DNA from: Pseudoalteromonas shioyasakiensis | GTDB lineage: Bacteria > Pseudomonadota > Gammaproteobacteria > Enterobacterales > Alteromonadaceae | Length of the DNA stretch: 64,000 nt | Direction of reading: 5' to 3' | Assembly (NCBI RefSeq): GCF_024518675.1 | Contig: NZ_JANIGL010000002.1 | Location: 248,001 to 312,000, forward strand | Translations under genes and position numbers: made by a program | The notes under the pieces: generated by a model | Told to the model about the DNA's origin: nothing | The model's database searches: none | The model's input: the letters and a program-made list of their open reading frames with translations, nothing else | Shown here: piece after piece, positions 36,840 through 49,250 of the stretch | How positions within the stretch are numbered: position 1 is the stretch's first letter | Layout of the letters: every line of letters starts with the position of its first letter

Positions 36840-36868
36840 AGTGTGCGCAGCGCATGAACGCTGCACAC
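36840..36868 (-). terminator. Possible terminator of ybeL
   Basis: An imperfect hairpin GTGTGCGCAGCG / CGCTGCACAC lies just after the ybeL stop on the minus strand, with a TTAAATAAAT tail. The stem has one bulge and the tail is weak. Confidence 0.4.
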
Positions 36869-36872
36869 CATT

Positions 36873-37331
36873 TTACGGTTGTAATGCCCGACGGCTAAAG
36901 TAGATACCGTTACACTGTGAACAAGCTCTAATTTGCGCGGCATGATAAATATCATAACTATGATTGCAATTCTTACATACTAATGTGCCCATGGCTATCC
37001 ATTCACCTTGGTGATAAACACCATTATGTTTAAAATCTTGATTTAAAGCCTGCCATTCTAACTGAGTTTTATCTTCAATGTGGGATAGCTCATACCATAA
37101 AGACTCTTTAAGCTCTTGCCATGCAAGCGAATTGTAGTGTTTATCGTGCTCTTGAATATGCTCAATATCGCGCTTTAAGTAATTTCGATACAGCTCAAGT
37201 TTTTCTTGGCCTAAGTTTTTTAGCGCTTGCTCTGATTCGACAAATTTGTCTATCGCGTCCTTTAGTTCATGATCTTTTACATCTTTAAGCCAGTCGGTTA
37301 AATCGTTTAACCAAGTTTTGTAATCAGCCAT
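36873..37331 (-). CDS. ybeL: Zinc-ribbon protein YbeL (DUF1451)
   Basis: About 152 residues. A helical N-terminal two thirds is followed by a zinc ribbon with two CxxC pairs (CKNC near 118-121 and CSQC near 136-139). It matches the YbeL/DUF1451 family, cytosolic and of unknown role. The frame opens with a TTG at 37346, but the bases there (AAGGAG) are the Shine-Dalgarno for the ATG at 37331, which is chosen. It sits divergent from leuS, as ybeL does next to leuS in E. coli. Confidence 0.88.
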   Translation of the reverse strand: MADYKTWLNDLTDWLKDVKDHELKDAIDKFVESEQALKNLGQEKLELYRNYLKRDIEHIQEHDKHYNSLAWQELKESLWYELSHIEDKTQLEWQALNQDFKHNGVYHQGEWIAMGTLVCKNCNHSYDIYHAAQIRACSQCNGIYFSRRALQP

Positions 37332-37516
37332 TTTATACTCCTTCAAAACTGCGTTATATCAGTATTCAACTTACTAGAGTATAGGTTAACCTGCCCTGAA
37401 AACTAATTTAGTCATGATTTTATAAAATCCGTTTATTTGCCGCTGTGATTAGCGTTTATTTTGGGGTATCCTATTCGACAATTTTTTATTAGTTTGCAAG
37501 AAGTCTGGAATCGTAG

Positions 37517-40105
<2,589 letters not shown>

Positions 40106-40106
40106 T

Positions 40107-40601
40107 ATGGCATCACTTAATGCCTTTAAAAACGGACTAGCCTTAGTGCTAGTCTGTTTTTTATTAACCAGTTGCGGCTTTCACTTAAAAAAAGCATCAC
40201 GTTTACCGGATGACTTAAAAATCATTACGCTTAGCGGTGATGATGAAAAGTCCGCCTTATTTGCTATGCTCGAAAAAGAGCTGCGCTTAAGTGAAGTGGA
40301 AACCTTATCATCGGTGCAAAAAAATGTAGCACAGCTGTATTTATCTAAAGACCGGTTAGAACGCCAGATTTTGTCGTTATTCAAAAACGGTCAAGTGGCT
40401 GAATACGAGCTAGCATACAGCGTGGCTTATACGTTAAAACGCCCAGGTGAAGAACCAATTGAGCAAAGCTTTGAGCTGTACAGAAATTACCAAGACGATC
40501 CTGATAACGCCCTAGCCAAAGCAAAAGAGTTAGATTTACTGCTTAATGAAATTCGTATGCAGGCAAGTCGTCGCATCGTACGAGAGCTCTCACAACTATA
40601 A
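40107..40601 (+). CDS. lptE: LPS-assembly lipoprotein LptE
   Basis: A ~164-residue lipoprotein. The signal sequence ends with a lipobox LTSC (Cys about residue 22) and GFHLKK follows, which is the standard LptE (RlpB) opening. LptE plugs and folds the LptD barrel at the outer membrane, the final step of LPS export. The frame opens at 40095 inside leuS; ATG 40107, one base after the leuS stop, is used. The stop shares one base with the holA ATG. Confidence 0.93.
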   Translation: MASLNAFKNGLALVLVCFLLTSCGFHLKKASRLPDDLKIITLSGDDEKSALFAMLEKELRLSEVETLSSVQKNVAQLYLSKDRLERQILSLFKNGQVAEYELAYSVAYTLKRPGEEPIEQSFELYRNYQDDPDNALAKAKELDLLLNEIRMQASRRIVRELSQL

Positions 40602-41641
40602 TGCGCTGTTACGCTAATCAACTCCCCAATGAATTAAAAAAGGCGCTCCAGCCCTTCTATTTAGTGTTTGGCGAAGAGCCTTTTCAAATAGCGCAATGCG
40701 CGCAACAAATCCGTACTTGCGCTAAGCAGAAGGGGTTTGACGAAGTCATAAAATTTACTTTAATGCCCGGCTTTGATTGGCAAGAGCTCATAGCACAATA
40801 CCAAAGTATGTCTTTATTTAGTGCGCGTACCTTAATAGAGCTTGATCTTAACGGTCAAAAACCAGGCACTGTTGGCAGCCAAACATTTAAAAAACTCGTT
40901 GAGCTAAATAACCCAGACACCCTGTTAATTGTCACAGGTGCTAAAGCAAGCCAAGATATTCAACGCAGTGCTTGGTTTAAAGCGCTGGATAAACATGGGG
41001 TGTTTGTGCCTTGTTACCCGTTGTCGGGGAGTCATTTACAACGTTGGTTAGATGAGCAATGCGCACGCTTAGCCATCAACATGCAAAACGATGCTAAACG
41101 CACCTTGATTGATGCAACCGAAGGTAATTTACTGGCATGCTTTCAAGAGCTAGAAAAACTCTCGCTGCTGCATGGTAATGCGTTAATTGATCAACAATTA
41201 GTGCTGCAAGGCCTGCTAAATCAAGCCAAGTTCGATATTTTCGATTTAAGCGAAGCATTATTACACGGCAATAGCCGCCAAGCGATCAAAGTACTGACGA
41301 AACTTGCCGCTGATAATACCGAAGCGGTCAGTATTTTATGGGCTATCAATAAAGAAGCGAATACCTTGTTGAGCCTGCAATTAGGGTTACAACAAGGTGA
41401 AAGCTTGGCTGCTTTATTTAAACAAAAAGCAATTTGGAAAAACCAACAAGGGCCAATTAGTCAGGCGCTTAATCGCTTAACAGTAGACACGCTTGAACAT
41501 ATCATTAGCTTACTAGCGCAATTTGATGCCAGCTACAAGCAAGGTAACTTAATTAAGCCTTATCAAGCTCTGGCGCATATATGTTTGGTTTTTTGCCAAC
41601 CAGTTGCTGTCGCACTCCCTGCCCACCCGCTCGACTCATAA
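40601..41641 (+). CDS. holA: DNA polymerase III delta subunit
   Basis: A 346-residue clamp-loader subunit: the LVFGEEPFQIAQ segment near the N-terminus (the delta equivalent of a P-loop region, not a nucleotide site), the beta-clamp-opening helix MPGFDWQELIAQYQSMSLFSARTLIELDL, and the C-terminal oligomerisation domain. It opens the sliding clamp in the clamp loader. ATG overlaps the lptE stop by one base. Order leuS-lptE-holA-nadD is as in E. coli. Confidence 0.95.
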   Translation: MRCYANQLPNELKKALQPFYLVFGEEPFQIAQCAQQIRTCAKQKGFDEVIKFTLMPGFDWQELIAQYQSMSLFSARTLIELDLNGQKPGTVGSQTFKKLVELNNPDTLLIVTGAKASQDIQRSAWFKALDKHGVFVPCYPLSGSHLQRWLDEQCARLAINMQNDAKRTLIDATEGNLLACFQELEKLSLLHGNALIDQQLVLQGLLNQAKFDIFDLSEALLHGNSRQAIKVLTKLAADNTEAVSILWAINKEANTLLSLQLGLQQGESLAALFKQKAIWKNQQGPISQALNRLTVDTLEHIISLLAQFDASYKQGNLIKPYQALAHICLVFCQPVAVALPAHPLDS

Positions 41642-41654
41642 TAAGGAGCCAATC

Positions 41655-42290
41655 ATGATTGCAGTTTTTGGCGGTACTTTTGATCCAGTGCATTTAGGCC
41701 ACCTTAATATGGCGCAGCAATGTGTTGAGCATTTAAAACTGGTGCAATTGCGCTTCATGCCCTGCGCTATTCCCGCTCATAAAGCCCAACCGGGCATTAG
41801 TAATGCGCACCGTGTTGCTATGTTAGCAGCCGCCATTGCTGATTTTCCAAGTTTTTCTTTAGATTTGCGTGAGCTAAAACGCCAAGGCCCTTCTTATTCA
41901 TTGTTAAGCTTTCAAGAGTTACGCCATGAACACCCAAACGAACCTATTGTGTTTTTGATTGGCCTTGACTCATTTAATAGCTTAGATAGGTGGTATGAAT
42001 GGCAAGTTATTACCCAACTGTGCCATATTGTGGTGTACCAACGACCTAATCAAACGACCAATTTAAGCGCACAACTGCAGCACTATCAACGCAATGCACA
42101 GACCACTTCACTTGAAGTATTGCACACAGAGCGTGCCGGAAAACTGTATTTTTTACCTGGCCAAGTGATAGATGTAGCATCGAGTGAGATTCGCCAAAAA
42201 CTAAAAAAAGGTCAATCTTGTCGGGAACTTCTGCCTGCAGCTGTGAGTCACTATATAGATAGCCATGAACTTTATCTAAGTGATGAATAA
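41655..42290 (+). CDS. nadD: Nicotinate-nucleotide adenylyltransferase
   Basis: A 211-residue nucleotidyltransferase with the GGTFDPVHLGHL motif (HxGH) near the N-terminus and the ISSxxR-like SSEIRQ near the end. It joins ATP and nicotinate mononucleotide to give deamido-NAD. An AAGGAG Shine-Dalgarno (41643-41648) precedes ATG 41655; the open frame runs back into holA to 41604, which is not the start. The gene begins 13 bases after the holA stop. Confidence 0.95.
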   Translation: MIAVFGGTFDPVHLGHLNMAQQCVEHLKLVQLRFMPCAIPAHKAQPGISNAHRVAMLAAAIADFPSFSLDLRELKRQGPSYSLLSFQELRHEHPNEPIVFLIGLDSFNSLDRWYEWQVITQLCHIVVYQRPNQTTNLSAQLQHYQRNAQTTSLEVLHTERAGKLYFLPGQVIDVASSEIRQKLKKGQSCRELLPAAVSHYIDSHELYLSDE

Positions 42291-42344
42291 AAATCATCAG
42301 CGTGATAAAATAGTAACTATTCCCTTTATTAATGAGATAACACT

Positions 42345-42662
42345 TTGGATTCGAAACAACTACTCGCCTTTGCCCTAGACAAAATTGATGATATGAAAGC
42401 ACGTGATGTGGTTCAGCTTGATGTAACAGGCAACTCAGACATCACTGATTATATGCTGGTGTGTTCTGGTAATTCAAAACGCCACGTACAATCGATTGCT
42501 GATCACGTTGCTAAAGAAGCACGTCATGCTGGTGAAGAACCACTTGGCTATGAAGGTCAAAACGAAGGCGAATGGGTACTGGTTGATTTAGGCGATGTAG
42601 TCGTCCATGTTATGCAAGATCAAACACGTGACTATTACGATCTAGAAAAGCTTTGGAGCTAA
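42345..42662 (+). CDS. rsfS: Ribosomal silencing factor RsfS
   Basis: A 105-residue protein matching RsfS (YbeB): ALDKIDDMKARDVVQLDV, SDITDYMLVCSGNSKRHVQSIADHV and WVLVDLGDVVVHVM. It binds ribosomal protein L14 and blocks subunit joining in starvation. It starts with TTG, which is uncommon but has no better in-frame alternative, since it is preceded by GAGA at a reasonable distance. Order nadD-rsfS-rlmH-mrdA-mrdB is conserved. Confidence 0.93.
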   Translation: MDSKQLLAFALDKIDDMKARDVVQLDVTGNSDITDYMLVCSGNSKRHVQSIADHVAKEARHAGEEPLGYEGQNEGEWVLVDLGDVVVHVMQDQTRDYYDLEKLWS

Positions 42663-42698
42663 CGGCGCTTAATTTAAACTGAGTTTGGAAGTACACCC

Positions 42699-43169
42699 GT
42701 GAAAATACAAATGATTGCCGTTGGTACCAAAATGCCAGCGTGGGTTGAAACCGGTTTTGCTGAATATCAGCGCCGCTTTCCAAAAGATATGGCATTGGAA
42801 TTAATAGAAATCCCAGCAGGTAAGCGCGGTAAAAATGCCGACATTAAGCGGATTCTACATATTGAAGGTGAAAAAACCCTCGCCGCAATACCTAAAGGCA
42901 ATCGTATTGTGACCTTAGAGGTGACCGGCAAAGCACTTGATACCCATCAATTAGCAAAAAACATGGAGAAATGGCAATTAGATGGTCGCGATGTCAGCTT
43001 GTTAATTGGCGGCCCAGAGGGACTAGCACCTGAATGTATTGCTGCTTCTGAGCAAAAGTGGTCGTTATCAAATTTGACCCTGCCGCACCCATTAGTGCGT
43101 ATTATTGTTGCTGAAAGTCTGTATAGAGGATGGAGCTTAAACAACAACCATCCTTATCATCGCGAGTAA
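42699..43169 (+). CDS. rlmH: 23S rRNA (pseudouridine1915-N3)-methyltransferase
   Basis: A 156-residue SPOUT methyltransferase with the knotted-fold motifs [12 protein letters not shown] and [23 protein letters not shown], and the conserved HPYHRE C-terminus. It methylates pseudouridine 1915 in helix 69 of 23S rRNA, on the whole 70S ribosome. The start codon is GTG. Length equals that of E. coli RlmH. It lies 36 bases after rsfS and 7 bases before mrdA. Confidence 0.95.
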   Translation: MKIQMIAVGTKMPAWVETGFAEYQRRFPKDMALELIEIPAGKRGKNADIKRILHIEGEKTLAAIPKGNRIVTLEVTGKALDTHQLAKNMEKWQLDGRDVSLLIGGPEGLAPECIAASEQKWSLSNLTLPHPLVRIIVAESLYRGWSLNNNHPYHRE

Positions 43170-43176
43170 TTAATTC

Positions 43177-45057
43177 ATGCTCAAAAAAAGGCCCACAATT
43201 CGAGATCATTCAGCAGAGGCTAATCTGTTTGCTCGTCGCGCATTTGTGGGTTTTGTTTTTGTTACTATTTTAGTGGCAATCTTATTATCCAATTTATACA
43301 CCATCCAAGTTGATGATCATCAAGATTATCAAACTCGATCTAACGATAACCGCATTAAAGTCATTCCAATTGCCCCGAACCGTGGCCTTATTTATGATCG
43401 TAATGGTGTATTACTGGCTGAAAACAAACCCGTTTATAACCTTGAAGTGATCCCCGAAGAAGTTGACAATCTCGATAACTCGTTAGCTGAAATAAGTAAA
43501 ATAATTGATATTTCTGAGCAGCAACAAACTGACTTTGTTAAAGATATTAAGCATAACCGCCGTTTTAAAAGTCAGGTATTAAAAGCGCGCTTAAACGAAC
43601 AAGAAGTTGCAAAGTTTTCAGTTAATCAGCATAAATTCCCAGGGTTTAGTATTGAGGCCCGACTTGCTCGGTATTATCCATATGCTGATACCCTCACCCA
43701 TGCATTAGGCTATGTAGCTAAATTAAACCGTAAAGAGCTCACTAAACTTGAAGCCGAAGAGCAAGCAACTAATTACCGCGCGACTCACGATATTGGTAAG
43801 CTAGGCATTGAAAAATACTATGAGCAACTGCTGCATGGTCAAGTGGGTTCACAACGTGTTGAAGTGAATAACCGTGGTCGCGTTATCCGTACTTTAAGTA
43901 TGACCCCACCAGAGCCTGGTCATGATCTTGTACTTACGCTGGATATAGGGTTACAACAAATCGCTCAGCATGCACTCAAAGACATGCGTGGCGCAATTGT
44001 CGTACTTGATGCAAAAGACGGTGGTGTACTGGCTTTGTATTCAAACCCAAGCTACGACCCGAATTTATTTGTTCATGGTATCAGTAGTAAAAACTATAAA
44101 GCTTTACTCAACCCTGATCGGCCATTAATTAATCGAACCACGCAAGGTCGTTATGCACCGGCATCAACTGTTAAGCCGCATATGGCAATATTAGCGTTGG
44201 AAGAAGGCTTAGTCACAGAGCACACAAAAATGTGGGATCCGGGCTTTTTTCAGATCCCCAATGTTGAACACAAATGGCGCGATTGGAAACGTTGGGGCCA
44301 TGGCCATGTGGATGTTTATAAAGCAATAGAAGAATCCTGTGATACCTATTTTTATGATGTGTCTTATCGTTTAGGTATTACAAAAATCAGTGACTTTATG
44401 GCGCAGTTTGGCTTTGGTGATCTAACAGGTATCGACATACACGAAGAGACCACGGCAATCTTGCCTTCTAAAGAATGGAAAGAAGGCCGCTTTCGCGAGT
44501 CATGGTGGCGTGGTGATACAATATCAGTGGGTATAGGCCAAGGTTATTGGACAGCAACTCCAATGCAAATAGCTAATGCCACCAACATTTTAGTGAATAA
44601 AGGGCTTCACCACCCACCTCATTTAGTGCAAGTGGCTAAAAAAGAAAACGAAGTTACCCAAATTAATAATGACGAAAAACCCCCTGTGGTTTTGAAAAAC
44701 CCTGATCACTGGCGTATCTCTTTAGATGCAATGCACAATACGGTGAAAAAGGTTACGGGCACGGCGCATAAAGCATTTAAAGGTGCCACTTATGACCCTG
44801 CAGGGAAAACCGGCACGGCACAGGTGGTGAGTATTGCTCAAGGTGAACGTTATGATGCTAAATCGCTAAAAGAACGTCAACGTGATAACGCCATTTACAT
44901 TGGTTTTGCGCCGTTTGACGATCCGCAAATTGTGGTCTCAGTGGTGGTCGAGAATACCGGTGGGGGTAGCTCTGTAGGTGCACCTATTGCCCGCCAATTA
45001 ATGGATTACTATTTTTCAGCGAACCCTGTAACCCTTGCTGGGAGTGCACAACAATAA
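43177..45057 (+). CDS. mrdA: Penicillin-binding protein 2 (elongasome transpeptidase)
   Basis: A 626-residue class B PBP: one N-terminal membrane anchor (about 24-46), a pedestal/dimerisation domain, and a transpeptidase domain with the active-site STVK (PASTVKPH), SCD (ESCDTYFYD) and KTG (AGKTGTAQ) motifs in order. It cross-links peptidoglycan during side-wall growth, with RodA, which is encoded immediately downstream (one-base overlap). Length fits E. coli PBP2. Confidence 0.96.
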   Translation: MLKKRPTIRDHSAEANLFARRAFVGFVFVTILVAILLSNLYTIQVDDHQDYQTRSNDNRIKVIPIAPNRGLIYDRNGVLLAENKPVYNLEVIPEEVDNLDNSLAEISKIIDISEQQQTDFVKDIKHNRRFKSQVLKARLNEQEVAKFSVNQHKFPGFSIEARLARYYPYADTLTHALGYVAKLNRKELTKLEAEEQATNYRATHDIGKLGIEKYYEQLLHGQVGSQRVEVNNRGRVIRTLSMTPPEPGHDLVLTLDIGLQQIAQHALKDMRGAIVVLDAKDGGVLALYSNPSYDPNLFVHGISSKNYKALLNPDRPLINRTTQGRYAPASTVKPHMAILALEEGLVTEHTKMWDPGFFQIPNVEHKWRDWKRWGHGHVDVYKAIEESCDTYFYDVSYRLGITKISDFMAQFGFGDLTGIDIHEETTAILPSKEWKEGRFRESWWRGDTISVGIGQGYWTATPMQIANATNILVNKGLHHPPHLVQVAKKENEVTQINNDEKPPVVLKNPDHWRISLDAMHNTVKKVTGTAHKAFKGATYDPAGKTGTAQVVSIAQGERYDAKSLKERQRDNAIYIGFAPFDDPQIVVSVVVENTGGGSSVGAPIARQLMDYYFSANPVTLAGSAQQ

Positions 45058-46160
45058 TGCAATTAAACGATAAGCGCTCAATTTGGGACAAGCTACATTT
45101 AGATCTGCCATTACTCATTGCCCTGCTCACCATGATGGCGGCAAGCCTTGCCATTGTTTATAGTGCCAGTGGGCAAAATTCAGCCATGATGATACGTCAT
45201 GGGACGCGAATGGCCGGCGCAATTATTGGCATGTTTGTTTTAGCTCAATTTAGCCCTGCAACTCTTAAGCGACTCGTCATTCCATTGTACTGCGCAGGCT
45301 TACTGATGCTGGTTGGTGTATTGTTATTTGGTGTTAGCTCAAAAGGTGCTCAACGCTGGTTAGATTTAGGAGTGACGCGTTTTCAGCCATCTGAATTAAT
45401 GAAAATCGCCGTGCCTATGATGGTCGCCTGGTATATTGGCCGCAACCACTTACCCCCTAGGGCATTACATTTGGTAGTGGGCTTTACCATTGTAATGCTG
45501 CCTACTTTGCTAATTAAAGAGCAACCTGATTTAGGTACTTCTATATTAATTGCAAGCTCTGGTGTATTTGTTTTGTTTTTATCTGGCTTGAGCTGGCGGC
45601 TAATCGGCTTTTTAACTGGCTTAGTAGCCCTTGCTGCTTGGCCATTTTGGCACTACGGTATGCATGCTTATCAAAAGCAGCGAGTCCTCACATTGTTCAA
45701 CCCTGAAAGCGACCCACTTGGCTCTGGTTATCATATTATTCAATCAAAAATAGCCATAGGATCTGGTGGTATTGAAGGTAAGGGCTGGTTGCAAGGTACG
45801 CAATCTCAATTAGAGTTTTTACCAGAGCGCCACACTGACTTTATTTTCTCCGTACTCAGTGAAGAGTTTGGGTTATTTGGCGTATGCCTATTGCTGTGTA
45901 TGTATTTATTTATTATTGGCCGCGGTTTATACATTGCTGTGAATGCCCAAGATGCCTTTGGCAAGTTACTGGCCGGCGCACTCACGCTAACATTTTTTGT
46001 TTACGTATTCGTTAATATTGGCATGGTATCTGGGCTTTTACCCGTTGTTGGTGTACCTTTACCGCTAATTAGTTATGGTGGTACATCCATGGTTACGCTC
46101 ATGGCTGGTTTTGGCATAATCATGTCAATTGCGACCGATAAAAGGATGCTTTTAAAATAA
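45057..46160 (+). CDS. mrdB: RodA peptidoglycan polymerase (SEDS)
   Basis: A 367-residue SEDS protein with about ten membrane segments, the WLDLGVTRFQPSELMKIA motif (with the conserved Glu/Lys near 112), the loop LKEQPDLGTSILI with its Asp, and the LPERHTDFIFSVLSEEFG motif. RodA polymerises lipid II glycan strands in the elongasome with PBP2. The gene overlaps both mrdA and rlpA by one base. Confidence 0.96.
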   Translation: MQLNDKRSIWDKLHLDLPLLIALLTMMAASLAIVYSASGQNSAMMIRHGTRMAGAIIGMFVLAQFSPATLKRLVIPLYCAGLLMLVGVLLFGVSSKGAQRWLDLGVTRFQPSELMKIAVPMMVAWYIGRNHLPPRALHLVVGFTIVMLPTLLIKEQPDLGTSILIASSGVFVLFLSGLSWRLIGFLTGLVALAAWPFWHYGMHAYQKQRVLTLFNPESDPLGSGYHIIQSKIAIGSGGIEGKGWLQGTQSQLEFLPERHTDFIFSVLSEEFGLFGVCLLLCMYLFIIGRGLYIAVNAQDAFGKLLAGALTLTFFVYVFVNIGMVSGLLPVVGVPLPLISYGGTSMVTLMAGFGIIMSIATDKRMLLK

Positions 46161-46939
46161 TGAATTGGATGTTGAAGTACATAAGTTTAACGCTCATTGC
46201 GGTTATTTTGAGCGGCTGTAGTAGCTCAGGCAATAAAACGGATCACAGTAGTCGTTATACGATGAAACACGATGCAGCCCCCCTACGCACACCGACAACA
46301 CTTGAAATGCAAGATGCGGTAGTCACTGAAGTGATTAAAAGTTCCAGTGCCGGGCGTCCCTATACGGTACTTGGTAAAAACTATACCCCTATGCTTGATG
46401 AAACAGGCTACAAAGAAGAAGGCATTGCCTCTTGGTATGGCCGCAAGTTTCATGGTTACCATACCTCAAATGGTGAAATATATGACATGTTCGCCATGAC
46501 CGCGGCGCATAAAACCTTACCCCTGCCCAGCTTCGTTCGGGTTACAAATACAGCCAATGGGAAATCTGCGATAGTACGAGTTAATGACCGTGGCCCTTTT
46601 CACGATGATAGAATTATCGATTTATCCTATGCAGCGGCTTATAAATTAGGCTATTACAACCATGGTACAGCCAAGGTTAAGCTTGAAGCGATTACCCTAG
46701 AGACTTCGCCCACACGTCCAAGTTATATTCAGGTTGCAGCTGGGAGTAAATTAGCAAATGTTGAAGCACTTGCCTCAACCTTGCGCCAACAATACCAATT
46801 ACCAACAAGTATAGTAGAAAAAGATGCTATCTATAGGTTACGACTCGGACCAATTAAAGACGCTGAACAAGCTCAACAAGTGCTCAAAAAATTAAAACAA
46901 AGCCAATTTCAAAACGCGTTCTTGCTTTACAGCCAATAA
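46160..46939 (+). CDS. rlpA: RlpA lytic transglycosylase lipoprotein
   Basis: A 259-residue lipoprotein with a lipobox LSGC (Cys near residue 20), a double-psi beta-barrel RlpA domain (EEGIASWYGRKFHGYHTSNGE, about 90-180) and a C-terminal SPOR domain (about 190-257). RlpA cuts naked glycan strands and its SPOR domain binds peptidoglycan at division sites. The catalytic His and Asp of the barrel are visible in KTLPLPSFVRV and VNDRGPF. One-base overlap with mrdB. Confidence 0.92.
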   Translation: MNWMLKYISLTLIAVILSGCSSSGNKTDHSSRYTMKHDAAPLRTPTTLEMQDAVVTEVIKSSSAGRPYTVLGKNYTPMLDETGYKEEGIASWYGRKFHGYHTSNGEIYDMFAMTAAHKTLPLPSFVRVTNTANGKSAIVRVNDRGPFHDDRIIDLSYAAAYKLGYYNHGTAKVKLEAITLETSPTRPSYIQVAAGSKLANVEALASTLRQQYQLPTSIVEKDAIYRLRLGPIKDAEQAQQVLKKLKQSQFQNAFLLYSQ

Positions 46940-46982
46940 CACCTTTAAAATGAGTAACGCGAATCTTTAACTTTAACCATTA

Positions 46983-48152
46983 ATGAGTATGATGAAATCA
47001 TTTAAATACAAAATTCTCAACGGTGTGTGCGGCTTAGTATGTTCTGCTGCCATTTTCTCTGCCACTGCACAAATCATCCCTGCGCCTCCACAAATTAATG
47101 CAAAAGGTTATTTCCTTGTTGATTTTACCACCGGTAAAGTCATTGCTGAAGGTGAGCCAGACACTCGTTTAGCACCTGCAAGCTTAACTAAAATGATGAC
47201 CAGCTACGTCATCGGAACCGAAATTGAAGCAGGCAATATTGCGCCTACTGACATGGTTACCGTAAGTGAAAAAGCATGGGCTAAAAACTTTCCAGATTCT
47301 TCAAAAATGTTTATCGAAGTGGGTAAGCAGATTAGTGTTGAAGATTTGAACCGCGGCATCATCATTCAATCAGGCAACGATGCCTGTGTTGCCATGGCTG
47401 AGCACATTGCTGGTAGCGAAAGTGCTTTTTCTGATTTAATGAATGCTCACGCTGAAAAATTAGGCATGAGTAACTCTCATTTTATCAATAGCCACGGCCT
47501 AGATACCAATGAGCATTACACTACGCCACGTGATATGGCGACCTTAGGTGCAGCTCTCATTCGTGATGTGCCTGAAGAGTATGCTCTTTACGCAGAGAAA
47601 TCATTTACCTTCAATGGCATTAAGCAGTATAACCGTAATTCACTGTTATGGGATGAAAGCTTAAATGTTGACGGTATTAAAACCGGCCACACATCAGAAG
47701 CAGGCTACAGTTTAGTTACCTCTGCAACGAAAGACGATATGCGTTTAATCGCCGTTGTTATGGGCACATCAAGTGAACGCGCTCGTAAAGTTGAAAGTAA
47801 AAAATTACTTAACTATGGTTTCCGCTTTTTTGAAACAACCACACCTTATAAAGCCGGTGATAGTTTTGCCGAACAACGTATTTGGATGGGTAACAAAGAA
47901 AACGTATCGCTGGGTATTTTAGAAGATACACCTATTACCATCCCTCGTGGTCAACGTAAAAACCTAAAAGCGAATTTCGAATTAGACAAAACGCTAGAAG
48001 CACCTCTGGCTAAAGGCACTAAAGTAGGTACTTTGTTCTTACAGCTTGAAGGCGAAGAAATTGCACAGTATCCACTTGTAACCCTTGAAGAAGTTGAAGA
48101 AGGTAGTTTCTTTAGCAAAATTTATGATTACTTACGTTTACAAATAATGTAA
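46983..48152 (+). CDS. dacA: D-alanyl-D-alanine carboxypeptidase (PBP5/6)
   Basis: A 389-residue class C low-molecular-weight PBP with a signal peptide (cut likely near residue 29, SATA), the active-site motifs SLTK (PASLTKMM), SGN (IQSGNDAC) and KTG (GIKTGHT) in order, a PBP5 C-terminal beta domain, and an amphipathic tail (FFSKIYDYLRLQIM) that anchors it to the inner membrane. It trims the last D-Ala of pentapeptides. ATGAGT at 46983 and a second ATG at 46989 are both possible starts. A strong terminator follows. Confidence 0.94.
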   Translation: MSMMKSFKYKILNGVCGLVCSAAIFSATAQIIPAPPQINAKGYFLVDFTTGKVIAEGEPDTRLAPASLTKMMTSYVIGTEIEAGNIAPTDMVTVSEKAWAKNFPDSSKMFIEVGKQISVEDLNRGIIIQSGNDACVAMAEHIAGSESAFSDLMNAHAEKLGMSNSHFINSHGLDTNEHYTTPRDMATLGAALIRDVPEEYALYAEKSFTFNGIKQYNRNSLLWDESLNVDGIKTGHTSEAGYSLVTSATKDDMRLIAVVMGTSSERARKVESKKLLNYGFRFFETTTPYKAGDSFAEQRIWMGNKENVSLGILEDTPITIPRGQRKNLKANFELDKTLEAPLAKGTKVGTLFLQLEGEEIAQYPLVTLEEVEEGSFFSKIYDYLRLQIM

Positions 48153-48173
48153 AAGTATTCTAAACAATCTAAG

Positions 48174-48201
48174 CGCCTTGCACTGCAAGGCGTTTTTTTT
48201 T
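48174..48201 (+). terminator. Terminator of dacA
   Basis: Stem CGCCTTG / CAAGGCG with a five-base CACTG loop is followed by nine T, 21 bases after the dacA stop. Confidence 0.92.
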
Positions 48202-48298
48202 GCCTGAAAAATGCTAGAATGCGCACCATATCTAACCTACAAGGTCGAGTGTAGGTTTATTAGTCAGTTATTAGAGCATTAAGTGAGGAGTCATCGTC

Positions 48299-48577
48299 GT
48301 GGCTACACCTGTAGAAAATACTAAATTTGATGAGTACTTAGAGTACCCTTGCCCATTTACATTTAAAATCATGGGCTTAGCAAACGTAAATTTAACTGAC
48401 CAAATTCTTGAAAAGTTACAACCGCTGGCACCAGGCGATTACTCACCAAAAGTAAAGCCAAGCAGCAAAGGCAACTACGAATCAGTAACAGTTGTTGCAA
48501 CCGTTACCAGTGGCAAACACATCGAAGAAATCTACAACGTGATCAGTAATATCGATGACGTCCGTCACATGCTTTAA
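48299..48577 (+). CDS. ybeD: YbeD family protein (DUF493)
   Basis: A 92-residue protein: the [20 protein letters not shown] start and the C-terminal [28 protein letters not shown] are the UPF0250/DUF493 (YbeD) pattern. The fold is ACT-like; it may bind a ligand or regulate lipoate synthesis, but function is not known. The start is GTG, with GAGGAG upstream. Order ybeD-lipB-lipA is as in E. coli. Confidence 0.92.
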   Translation: MATPVENTKFDEYLEYPCPFTFKIMGLANVNLTDQILEKLQPLAPGDYSPKVKPSSKGNYESVTVVATVTSGKHIEEIYNVISNIDDVRHML

Positions 48578-48596
48578 GCCATAATTGGAGTTTGCA

Positions 48597-49250
48597 GTGA
48601 GCGAAAACACGCTAATCGTACGCCAATTAGGCCGCCAGCGTTACAAGCCGATATGGCAAAAAATGCAAGATTTTACCGACACTCGCGATGATACCGTTGC
48701 CGATGAAATTTGGTTAGTTGAGCACGACCCAGTATTTACTCAAGGTCAAGCGGGTAAAGAAGAGCATTTGCTTGCCCCTGGTGATATTGAAGTGATTAAG
48801 GTTGACCGTGGTGGTCAAGTCACTTATCACGGTCCTGGCCAACAAATGATGTACGTATTATTTAATTTACGCCGCTTAAAAATTGGTGTGCGCGAATTAG
48901 TAACTTGGCTAGAAGAATGTATCATTGATACATTAAAAGAATATGACATCGATGCTTACGCAAAAGCTGACGCACCTGGGGTTTATGTTAACGATAGTAA
49001 AATAGCATCTCTGGGGCTTCGCGTTCGTCGCGGGTGCTCATTCCATGGCTTAGCTTTGAACGTTAACATGGATTTAAGCCCATTCTTACGCATAAACCCG
49101 TGCGGTTATGCTGGTATGAACATGGTGCAAACAACTGATTTAAATGGTCCACAAAACCTAGAGCAAGCAGGTAATGGATTAGTTAAACACATGATAAAAA
49201 AGCTTAACGCAACACAGGTTAAGCATACTGAAGGGTTTGAAAACGAATGA
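48597..49250 (+). CDS. lipB: Octanoyl-[acyl-carrier-protein]:protein octanoyltransferase
   Basis: A ~217-residue LipB. It has the [12 protein letters not shown] motif, the YCAKxD-like [10 protein letters not shown], and the catalytic Cys in [10 protein letters not shown] near residue 160 with Lys in [11 protein letters not shown]. It moves octanoate from ACP to the lipoyl domains of target enzymes. The frame opens at TTG 48585, but that region is the Shine-Dalgarno (TTGGAG) for the GTG start at 48597. Confidence 0.95.
   Translation: MSENTLIVRQLGRQRYKPIWQKMQDFTDTRDDTVADEIWLVEHDPVFTQGQAGKEEHLLAPGDIEVIKVDRGGQVTYHGPGQQMMYVLFNLRRLKIGVRELVTWLEECIIDTLKEYDIDAYAKADAPGVYVNDSKIASLGLRVRRGCSFHGLALNVNMDLSPFLRINPCGYAGMNMVQTTDLNGPQNLEQAGNGLVKHMIKKLNATQVKHTEGFENE

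Noticed and set aside
42046..42402. Minus-strand 118-codon frame across nadD and rsfS
   Set aside because: Overlaps two conserved genes and their start signals; no Shine-Dalgarno and no recognisable motif.
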